Source: Symsagittifera roscoffensis | Lineage: Eukaryota > Xenacoelomorpha > Acoela > Convolutidae | Length of the DNA stretch: 64,000 bases | NCBI RefSeq assembly: GCF_963678635.1 | Contig: NC_087062.1 | Span: forward strand, 55,068,473-55,132,472 | Reading direction: 5' to 3' | Shown here: in pieces, positions 55,975 to 64,000 of the stretch | How positions within the stretch are numbered: the stretch's first letter is position 1 | Layout of the letters: the number at the start of each line of letters is the position of its first letter | Position numbers and translations under genes: made by a program | The notes under the pieces: model-generated | Told to the model about the DNA's origin: nothing | What the model saw: only the letters and a program-made list of their open reading frames with translations | The model's database searches: none

Positions 55975-56047
55975 AGAGTTTGGCAGGCTTCGAACCTGCA
56001 ATCTTCTGATTCGTAGTCTGATGCGTTATCTGGTGCGCCACAGATCC
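55975..56047 (-). pseudogene. tRNA-Arg (ACG), several mismatches
   Basis: Loop CTACGAA kept. A29/A41, A3/C70 and C5/A68 are unpaired. B box GGTTCGAAGCC. The unit above has a short 5' flank. Confidence 0.65.
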
Positions 56048-56674
56048 ACGAGGGTTATTCTTATGTTCAATAGCTGTTTGTCAAAAAGTGCGACAATTCT
56101 TGTCTTATGTTTTAAGTAGGTTCATGAATTGAAAGGTTTGTTTTATTTGATAGTATTTGCATATCACTTTTTAAAATCTTGAAGTTGTATAGTAAAACTG
56201 CTCTAGAGCATTCAATTAAAATTGTATGGGCCGTTCTTCTTTAAGCAATATACTCAAATTAATGCTGGATGATAACAAGTATTCACAATTTCTAGGATTT
56301 TTAACATGCTTCTTCGAGCTAAACAACTTAGCAAAAGTTTCTCACGGTAAAAAATATTTGCGTTGTGATTTTTTGTTGGTTTCGTTGTTTGTGAAATTAC
56401 GCCAATTGTTTTTGCAAGCAATTTGAGATTTTCCTTCGGTGTTTTTGTTGATGCTGAAAAAGTAATTTTTATCGAAAGTGTTCTGTTGAACGTTTTCAAC
56501 ACTTTCAATCGTGTAATCTATTTGAGATGGCTTCCAGTTCTTTGGTTACTTTTCATAAGTTTCTTTTGTTAAGTCAAAAATTGGTTTTTAAATGATAATT
56601 ATTTTAGAAGTTTTTCACACTACGTCATTCATATTTATACTGTTCTAAGTGCTTTTTGGATTATAATTACTAAT

Positions 56675-56747
56675 CGAGTCTGGCAGGGTTTGAAGCTGCA
56701 TTCTCCTGATTTGTTGTCAGACGCGTTATCCGTTGCGCCACAGACCC
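56675..56747 (-). pseudogene. Arg-type tRNA, ACA loop with A33
   Basis: Loop CAACAAA lacks the universal U33. C53/C61 breaks the B box (GCTTCAAACCC). Acceptor intact. Confidence 0.68.
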
Positions 56748-57301
56748 ATGAGGTTAAGTGTTAGTTTTGTTTGGTGCGACATTTTGTTCAATAGCTGTTT
56801 GTCAAAAAGGGCTACCCTTCTTGTCTTATGTTTTAAATAGGTCCATGATTTATTAAGGTTTGTTTTAATTGATAGTATTTTCATATCTTTTTTAAAATCT
56901 TGAATTTGTGTTGTAAAACTCTGCTCTAGTGCTGATTTAATTAAAAGTGTATGGGCCGTTCTTCCTTAAGCACTATACTCAAATTATTGCTGGATGATGA
57001 TAAGTATTCACAATGTCTAGTTGTATAGTAAAACTCTGTTCTACAGGTAGTTTAAATAAAAGTGTATGGGCTGTTCTTCTTTAAGCGCTTTTTTTCAAAG
57101 TAATACTGGATGATAGTAAGTATTCACATTTCTTCTTAATGTATTCTTATCATTTTTCATAGCACCTCATAAAATAATTTCTAAATGATAAATAGTTCTG
57201 AACTTTTTCACACTAAAGTAGAATCGTGTAGTGGAGCACTTTTAGCTTAAAATCATCCTTTTCATTGATATTTAAACTATTTTGTAAGTACTTTTGTATA
57301 G

Positions 57302-57307
57302 AAAAAA
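57302..57307 (-). terminator. Pol III T6 terminator
   Basis: TTTTTT on minus 5 nt after the discriminator of the Arg-ACG gene at 57313. Confidence 0.82.
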
Positions 57308-57312
57308 GTATT

Positions 57313-57385
57313 CGAGTCTGGCAGGATTCGAACCTGCAATCTCCTGATTCGTAGTCAGACGCGTTATCCGTTGCGCCACAGACCC
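57313..57385 (-). tRNA. tRNA-Arg (ACG), consensus copy
   Basis: 72-nt body with G discriminator. Acceptor GGGTCTG/CAGACTC (2-71 wobble), D arm GCGC, loop CTACGAA, B box GGTTCGAATCC. A34 is expected to become inosine and read CGU/CGC/CGA. D arm and A73 region resemble animal Arg-ACG genes. Confidence 0.95.
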
Positions 57386-57927
57386 ATGAGGTTTAGTGTT
57401 AGTTTTGTTTGGTGCGACATTTTGTTCAATAGCTGTTTGTCAAAAAGGGCTACCCTCTTGTCTTATGTTTTAAATTTATTAAGGTTTGTTTTAATTGATA
57501 GTATTTTCATATCTTTTTTAAAATCCTGAATTTGTGTTGTAAAACTCTGCTCTAGTGCTGATTTAATTAAAAGTGTATGGGCCGTTCTTCCTTAAGCACT
57601 ATACTCAAATTATTGCTGGATGATGATAAGTATTCACAATGTCTAGTTGTATAGTAAAACTCTGTTCTACAGGTAGTTTAAATAAAAGTGTATGGGCTGT
57701 TCTTCTTTAAGCGCTTTTTTTCAAAGTAATACTGGATGATAGTAAGTATTCACATTTCTTCTTAATGTGTTCTTATCATTTTTCATTGCACCTCATAAAA
57801 TAATTTCTAAATGATAAATAGTTCTGAACTTTTTCACACTAAAGTAGAATCGTGTAGTGGAGCACTTTTAGCTTAAAATCATCCTTTTCATTGATATTTA
57901 AACTGTTTTGTAAGTACTTTTGTATAG

Positions 57928-57933
57928 AAAAAA
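57928..57933 (-). terminator. Pol III T6 terminator
   Basis: TTTTTT on minus 5 nt after the Arg-ACG gene at 57939. Confidence 0.82.
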
Positions 57934-57938
57934 GTATT

Positions 57939-58011
57939 CGAGTCTGGCAGGATTCGAACCTGCAATCTCCTGATTCGTAGTCAGACGCGTTATCCGTTGC
58001 GCCACAGACCC
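57939..58011 (-). tRNA. tRNA-Arg (ACG), consensus copy
   Basis: Identical in the mature region to the copy at 57313. Confidence 0.95.
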
Positions 58012-58576
58012 ATGAGGTCAAGTGTTAGTTTTGTTTGGTGCGATATTTTGTTCAATAGCTGTTTGTCAAAAAGGGCTACCCTCTTGTCTTATGTTTTAAA
58101 TAGGTTCATGATTTATTAAGGTTTGTTTTAATTGATAGTATTTTCATATCTTTTTTAAAATCTTGAATTTGTGTTGTAAAACTCTGCTCTAGTGCTGATT
58201 TAATTAAAAGTGTATGGGCCGTTCTTCCTTAAGCATTATACTCAAATTTTTGCTGGATGATGATAAGTATTCACAATGTCTAGTTGTATAGTAAAACTCT
58301 GTTCTACAGGTAGTTTAAATAAAAGTGTATGGGCTGTTCTTCTTTAAGCGCTTTTTTTTCAAAGTAATACTGGATGATAGTAAGTATTCACATTTCTTCT
58401 TAATGTATTCTTATCATTTTTCATTGCACCTCATAAAATAATTTCTAAATGATAAATAGTTCTGAACTTTTTCACACTAAAGTAGAATCGTGTAGTGGAG
58501 CACTTTTAGCTTAAAATCATCCTTTTCATTCATATTTAAACTGTTTTGTAAGTACTTTTGTATACTAAAAAGTAAT

Positions 58577-58649
58577 CGAGTCTGGCTGGAATCGAACCTG
58601 CAATCTCCTGATTTGTAGTCAAAGGCGTTATCCGTTGCGCGACAGACTA
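58577..58649 (-). tRNA. Arg-type tRNA with ACA anticodon
   Basis: Loop CTACAAA (U33 kept) reads ACA, nominally Cys. The anticodon stem pairs through wobbles, T-stem A51/A63 and acceptor T1/C72 are unpaired, and B box GGTTCGATTCC is good. A T5 run follows. Body is Arg-type. Confidence 0.7.
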
Positions 58650-59214
58650 ATGAGGCTAAGAGTTAGTTTTTGATTGAGTCGATATTTGGTTCAATAACTG
58701 TTTGTAAAAAATTGCTACGCTTCTTGTCTTATATTTTAAGTAGGTTCATGATTTATTAAGGTTTTTCTTAATTGATAGTATTTTCATATCTTTTTAAAAT
58801 CTTGAAGTTGTGTTGTAACACTCTGCTCTAGTGCTGATTTAATTAAAAGTGTATGGGCCGTTCTTCCTTAAGCACTATACTCAAATTATTGCTGGATGAT
58901 GATAAGTATTCACAATGTCTAGTTGTATAGTAAAACTCTGTTCTACAGGTAGTTTAAATAAAAGTGTATGGGCTGTTCTTCTTTAAGCGCTTTTTTTCAA
59001 AGTAATACTGGATGATAGTAAGTATTCACATTTCTTCTTAATGTGTTCTTATCATTTTTCATTGCACCTCATAAAATAATTTCTAAATGATAAATAGTTC
59101 TGAACTTTTTCACACTAAAGTAGAATCGTGTAGTGGAGCACTTTTAGCTTAAAATCATCCTTTTCATTCATATTTAAACTGTTTTGTAAGTACTTTTGTA
59201 TACTAAAAAGTAAT

Positions 59215-59287
59215 CGAGTCTGGCTGGAATCGAACCTGCAATCTCCTGATTTGTAGTCAAAGGCGTTATCCGTTGCGCGACAGACTA
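59215..59287 (-). tRNA. Arg-type tRNA with ACA anticodon
   Basis: Identical to the copy 638 bp below; a direct single-unit duplication. Confidence 0.7.
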
Positions 59288-59836
59288 ATGAGGCTAAGAG
59301 TTAGTTTTTGATTGAGTCGATATTTGGTTCAATAACTGTTTGTAAAAAATTGCTACGCTTCTTGTCTTATATTTTAAGTAGGTTCATGATTTATTAAGGT
59401 TTTTCTTAATTGATAGTATTTTCATATCTTTTTAAAATCTTGAAGTTGTGTTGTAAAACTCTGCTCTAGTGCTGATTTAATTAAAAGTGTATGGGCCGTT
59501 CTTCCTTAAGCACTATACTCAAATTATTGCTGGATGATGATAAGTATTCACAATGTCTAGTTGTATAGTAAAACTCTGTTCTACAGGTAGTTTAAATAAA
59601 AGTGTATGGGCTGTTCTTCTTTAAGCGCTTTTTTTCAAAGTAATACTGGATGATAGTAAGTATTCACATTTCTTCTTAATGTGTTCTTATCATTTTTCAT
59701 TGCACCTCATAAAATAATTTCTAAATGATAAATAGTTCTGAACTTTTTCACACTAAAGTAGAATCGTGTAGCACTTTTAGCTTAAAATCATCCTTTTCAT
59801 TGATATTTAAACTGTTTTGTAAGTACTTTTGTATAG

Positions 59837-59842
59837 AAAAAA
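59837..59842 (-). terminator. Pol III T6 terminator
   Basis: TTTTTT on minus 5 nt after the Arg-ACG gene at 59848. Confidence 0.82.
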
Positions 59843-59847
59843 GTATT

Positions 59848-59920
59848 CGAGTCTGGCAGGATTCGAACCTGCAATCTCCTGATTCGTAGTCAGACGCGTT
59901 ATCCGTTGCGCCACAGACCC
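59848..59920 (-). tRNA. tRNA-Arg (ACG), consensus copy
   Basis: Third perfect Arg-ACG copy. The spacer just below lost GTGGA from the CGTGTAGTGGAGC block. Confidence 0.95.
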
Positions 59921-60486
59921 ATGAGGTCAAGTGTTAGTTTTGTTTGGTGCGATATTTTGTTCAATAGCTGTTTGTCAAAAAGGGCTACCCTCTTGTCTTA
60001 TGTTTTAAATAGGTTCATGATTTATTAAGGTTTGTTTTAATTGATAGTATTTTCATATCTTTTTTAAAATCTTGAATTTGTGTTGTAAAACTCTGCTCTA
60101 GTGCTGATTTAATTAAAAGTGTATGGGCCGTTCTTCCTTAAGCATTATACTCAAATTTTTGCTGGATGATGATAAGTATTCACAATGTCTAGTTGTATAG
60201 TAAAACTCTGTTCTACAGGTAGTTTAAATAAAAGTGTATGGGCTGTTCTTCTTTAAGCGCTTTTTTTTTCAAAGTAATACTGGATGATAGTAAGTATTCA
60301 CATTTCTTCTTTATGTATTCTTATCATTTTTCATTGCACCTCATAAAATAATTTCTAAATGATAAATAGTTCTGAACTTTTTCACACTAAAGTAGAATCG
60401 TGTAGTGGAGCACTTTTAGCTTAAAATCATCCTTTTCATTCATATTTAAACTGTTTTGTAAGTACTTTTGTATACTAAAAAGTAAT

Positions 60487-60559
60487 CGAGTCTGGCTGGA
60501 ATCGAACCTGCAATCTCCTGATTTGTAGTCAAAGGCGTTATCCGTTGCGCGACAGACTA
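60487..60559 (-). tRNA. Arg-type tRNA with ACA anticodon
   Basis: Same allele as 58577, 1910 bp higher. Confidence 0.7.
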
Positions 60560-61048
60560 ATGAGGCTAAGAGTTAGTTTTTGATTGAGTCGATATTTGGT
60601 TCAATAACTGTTTGTAAAAAATTGCTACGCTTCTTGTCTTATGTTTTAAGTAGGTTCATGATTTATTAAGGTTTTTCTTAATTGATAGTATTTTCATATC
60701 TTTTTAAAATCTTGAAGTTGTGTTGTAAAACTGTGCCCTAGTGCTCATTTAAATAAAAGTGTATGAGTTTTTCTTCGGAGTTTTTGTTGATGTTGAAAAA
60801 TTATTTTTTACCGAAAACTATCTGTTGAATTTTTTTGAAAACTTTCTATCGTGTAATTTGTTCGAGATGGCTTTCAATTCCTTAATCATTTTTCATTGCA
60901 CCTCATAAAATGGTTTCTAATTGATAAATATTTTTGAACTTTTTCACACTAAAGTAGAATCGTGTAGTGGAGCACTTTTAGCTTAAAGTCATCCTTTTCA
61001 TTCATAATTAAACTGTTTTGTAAGTACTTTTGTATAGTAAAAAGTAAT

Positions 61049-61121
61049 CGAGTCTGGCAGGATTCGACCCTGCAATCTCCTGGTATGTTGTCAGACGCGT
61101 TATCCGTTGCCCCACAGACCA
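61049..61121 (-). pseudogene. Arg-type tRNA, ACA loop with A33
   Basis: Loop CAACATA. A31/C39 and T1/C72 are unpaired, B box GGGTCGAATCC. Unit shortened to 562 bp. Confidence 0.66.
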
Positions 61122-61812
61122 ATGAGGCTAAGTGTTATTTTTTTTATTGAAGCGATATTTTGTTCAATAACTGTTTGTAAAAAATTGCTACGCTTCTTGT
61201 CTTATGTTTTAGGTAGGTTCATGATTTATTAAGGTTTTTCCTAATTGATAGTATATTCATTTCTTTTTTAAAATCTTGAAGTTGTGTTGTAAAACTGTGC
61301 CCTAGTGCTCATTTAAATAAAAGTGTATGGACCGTTCTTTTTTAAGCACTTTTCTCGAAGTAATGGTGGATGAAAATAAGTATTCACAATTTCTAAATTT
61401 TTTCACATTCTCCTTTGAGCTTAACTATTTCGCAAAAGTTTCTCCTGGCAAGAAAATTCTTTTCGAATTGATTTGTTTTTTGGTTTCATTGTCTGTGAGA
61501 CTTCGCAAATTGTTGTAGCAAGCAGTTTTGGGTTTTTCTTTGAAGTTTCTGTTGATGTTGAAAAAGTAATTCTTATCGGAAACAATCTGTTGAATTTTTT
61601 GAAAACCTTCACTCGTGTAATTTATTTGAGATGGTTTCCGATTCTTTTATTACTTTTCATTGCACCTCATAAAATGGTTTCTAATTGATAAATACTTTTG
61701 AACTTTTTCACACTAAATCAGAATCGTGTAGTGGAGCACTTATAGTTTAAAATGATCCTTTTCATTGATATTTAAACTGTTTTGTAATTACTTTTGTATA
61801 GAAAAAAGTATT
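61122..61812. repeat. long-form Arg spacer, no gene
   Basis: Long spacer form with GAGCTTAACTATTTCGC and TTGTTGATGTTGAAAAAG. The same form fills 61886-62571 and 62645-63313, giving the 742-764-bp units. No tRNA or protein gene seen. Confidence 0.7.
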
Positions 61813-61885
61813 CGAGTCTGGCAGGATTTGAACCTGCAATCTCCTGATTCGTAGTCAGACGCGTTATCCGTTGCGCCACAGACCA
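61813..61885 (-). tRNA. tRNA-Arg (ACG), one mismatch
   Basis: T1/C72 is the only break; G57 to A. T6 run close by. Probably functional or nearly so. Confidence 0.85.
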
Positions 61886-62571
61886 ATGAGGCTAAGTGTT
61901 ACTTTTAGTTTGAAGCGATATTTTGTTCAATAACTGTTTGTCAAAACGTGCTACGCTTCTTGTCTTATGTTTTAAGTAGGTTCATGATTTTTTAAGGTTT
62001 GTTTTAATTGATAGTATTTTCTTACCTTTTGTAAAATTTTGAAGTTGTGTTGTAAAACTCTGCTCTAGTGCTCGTTTAATTAAAAGTGTATGGGCCGTTC
62101 TTCCTCAAGCACTTTTCTCAAAGTAATGCTGGATGATAATAAGTATTCACAATTTTCAGGTTTATTTACATGCTTCTTCGAGCTAAACTATCTAGCAAAA
62201 GTTTCTCACGTAAAGAAAATATTTTCGAATTTTTATTTTTTGTTTTCGTTGTTTTTGAAACTTCTCCAATTGTTGTCACAAGCACTTTCGAGTTTTTCTT
62301 CGGAAATTATGTTGATGCTGAAAAATAAATTTCTATCGAAATTGTTCTGTTGAATATTTGAAAACTTTCACTCGTGTAATTTGTCCGAGATGGCTTTCAA
62401 TTCTTTGATCATTTTTCCTTGCACCTCATAAAATGGTTTGTAATTGATAAATACTTTTGAGCTTTTTCACACTAAAATAGAATCGTGTAGTGGTGCACTT
62501 CTAGCTTAAAATCATCTTTTTCCTTCATATTTAAACCGTTTTGTAAATACTTTTGTATTGTACAGAGTAAT

Positions 62572-62644
62572 CGAGTCTGGCAGGATTCGAACCTGCATTC
62601 TCCTGATTCGTAGTCTAACGCGTTATCCGTTGCGCCACAGACGC
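62572..62644 (-). tRNA. tRNA-Arg (ACG), two mismatches
   Basis: C2/T71 and A29/A41 unpaired. B box intact. The 3' flank TTGTACAGAG has lost the T-run. Confidence 0.65.
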
Positions 62645-63313
62645 ATGAGGTTAAGTGTTAGTTTTGTTTGGTGCGACATTTTGTTCAATAGCTGTTTGTC
62701 AAAAAGGGCTACCCTTCTTGTCTTATGTTTTAAATAGGTTCATGATTTATTAAGATTTGTTTTAATTGATAGTATTCATATCTTTTTTAAAATCTTGAAG
62801 TTGTGTTGTAAAACTGCTCTAGAGCATTCAATTTAAATTAAATGGGCCGTTCTTCTTTAAGCAACATACTCAAATTAATGCTGGATGATAACAAGTATTC
62901 ACAATTTCTAGGATTTTTAACATGCTTCTTCGAGCTAAACAACTTAGCAAAAGTTTCTCACGGTAAAAAATATTTGCGTTTTGATTTTTTGTTGGTTTCG
63001 TTGTTTGTGAAATTACGCCAATTGTTTTTGCAAGCAATTTGAGATTTTCCTTCGGTGTTTTTGTTGATGCTGAAAAATAAATTTCTATCGAAATTGTTCT
63101 GTTGAATATTTGAAAACTTTCACTCGTGTAATTTGTTCGAAATGGCTTTCAATTCTTTGATCATTTTTCATTGCATCTCATAAAATGGTTTCTAATTGAT
63201 AAACACTTCTGAACTTTTTCACACTAAAGTAGAATCGTGTAGTGGAGCACTTTTAGCTTAAAATTATCCTTTTCATTCATACTCACACTCTTTTGTAAAT
63301 AATAAAATGTAAT

Positions 63314-63386
63314 TGAGTCTGGCAGGATTCGAACCTGCAATCTCTCGATTCGTATTCAGACGCGTTATCCGTTGCGCCACAGACCC
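63314..63386 (-). tRNA. tRNA-Arg (ACG), one mismatch
   Basis: C28/A42 unpaired, A32 in the loop ATACGAA, discriminator A. B box and acceptor intact. The flank AATAAAATG gives a TTTT. Confidence 0.72.
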
Positions 63387-63952
63387 ATGAAGGTAAGTGT
63401 TAAATTTTGTTTGAGACGACATTTTTTTCAATAATTGTTTGTCAAAAAGGGCCACCCTTCTTGTCTTATGTTTTAAATAGGTTCATGATTTATTAAGGTT
63501 TGTTTTAATTGATAGTATTTTCATATCTTTTTTAAAATCTTGAATTTTTGTTGTAAAACTCTGCTCTAGTGCTGATTTATTTAAAAGTGTCTGGGCCGTT
63601 CTTCCTTAAGCACTATACTCAAATTATTGCTGGATGATGATAAGTATTCACAATGTCTAGTTGTATAGTAAAACTCTGTTCTACAGGTAGTTTAAATGAA
63701 AGTGTATGGGCTGTTCTTCTTTAAGTGCTTTTTTTCAAAGTAATACTGGATGATAGTAAGCATTCACATTTCTTCTTAATGTATTCTTATCATTTTTCAT
63801 TGCACCTCATAAAATAATTTCTAAATGATAAATAGTTCTGAACTTTTTCACTTTAAAGTAGAATCGTGTAGTGGAGCACTTTTAGCTTAAAATCATCCTT
63901 TTCATTCATATTTAAACTGTTTTGTAAGTACTTTTGTATAGTAAAAAGTAAT

Positions 63953-64000
63953 CGAGTCTGGCAGGATTCGAACCTGCAATCTCCTGATTTGTTGTCAGAC
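63953..64000 (-). pseudogene. Arg-type tRNA, ACA loop with A33, cut by window end
   Basis: 3' half only; the gene continues past the window. Loop CAACAAA as at 56675, but with an intact B box. T5 run follows. Confidence 0.65.

Larger units (their letters stand above)
57300..60640 (-). repeat. three-unit higher-order repeat, period about 1909 bp
   Basis: The order ACG (57939), ACA (58577), ACA (59215) is followed by ACG (59848), ACA (60487) at offsets of 1909-1910 bp, with matching spacer changes. Confidence 0.83.
51192..64000 (-). repeat. tRNA-Arg tandem array (about 560-760-bp units)
   Basis: Second head-to-tail array in the same orientation. Recurrent spacer blocks on the plus strand are TTCAATAGCTGTTTGTCAAA, a T-rich tract with GATAGTATTTTCATATC, GTATGGGCCGTTCTTCCTTA, GATGATAAGTATTCACA, TCGTGTAGTGGAGCAC, and TTTTGTATAG with an A-run (the minus-strand terminator) just before the next tRNA. 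It continues past the window end. No protein gene is supported. Confidence 0.93.

Noticed and set aside
1-64000. CRISPR array
   Set aside because: Repeats are about 500 bp with tRNA genes, not short repeats with unique spacers, and no cas genes are present.
1-64000. tRNA-derived SINE family
   Set aside because: Copies are head to tail with spacer, without poly-A tails or target-site duplications, and many tRNAs are perfect. Local tandem amplification explains them.
1-64000. Bacterial, phage or organelle tRNA cluster
   Set aside because: Bodies and promoter boxes are of the eukaryotic nuclear type, there is one gene per about 500 bp, and no coding genes surround them.

Overview
This window is a eukaryotic nuclear tRNA megacluster. 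Every gene I can support lies on the minus strand, head to tail from one end to the other, and none encodes protein. The genes have the split internal Pol III promoter (A box near TAGCATAGTGG, B box GGTTCGAATCC), no encoded CCA, and often a run of four or more T just after the discriminator base. The Thr and Arg(ACG) bodies resemble animal cytosolic tRNAs, and the DNA is AT-rich, so an invertebrate animal is my best guess. The species cannot be named from this sequence. Positions inside tRNAs are numbered 1-72 from the 5' end, with 73 as discriminator.

Layout. (1) About 1-51,190 is a tRNA-Thr array in units usually close to 492 bp: one 72-nt tRNA plus about 420 bp of related spacer. I count 88 full or near-full Thr-type copies plus six shorter fragments at 28.1-28.9 kb. 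By anticodon: about 50 TGT, 24 CGT, 4 AGT, 1 GGT, and single or paired copies whose loop has drifted (CTT twice, TGC, TAT, TCT, TTT, CAA, and two with a 9-nt loop). (2) Five blocks inside the Thr array (11.5-14.4, 21.4-22.0, 22.7-23.15, 24.5-25.1 and 25.8-27.5 kb) carry no tRNA. They hold pieces of the Arg unit fused to a satellite of about 85/170 bp rich in TTCGCGAA. (3) About 51,192-64,000 is a tRNA-Arg array with units of about 560-760 bp. It starts with roughly 2 kb of unit sequence that has lost its tRNA, then runs through 15 Arg-type copies, the last cut by the window end. Some are perfect ACG genes, others carry an ACA anticodon.

The array shows recent concerted evolution. Higher-order repeats have periods of about 1942, 1420, 990, 3110, 2957, 2467, 1909 and 1032 bp. 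From 36 to 51 kb two Thr subtypes largely alternate. A-type copies (CACTG, 3' flank CTGTAAG) have a C13/A22 D-stem mismatch and no nearby terminator. B-type copies have a U1/C72 acceptor mismatch but keep a terminator. Both share a 3' acceptor strand that pairs 6-67 and 7-66 by wobble. CGT copies with the flank GATGACTCAGG (C-flank copies) also lack a nearby terminator.

Probable functional genes are the near-perfect copies: Thr-TGT at 5649, 20532, 22356, 23643 and 25465; Thr-CGT at 308, 2249, 33239, 33736 and 34272; Arg-ACG at 57313, 57939 and 59848. Many others carry one or more mismatches and look like decaying or amplified variants. Open reading frames of 60-93 codons are present, but they recur only because the DNA repeats, and many read through tRNA genes on one strand or the other. 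I annotate no CDS.
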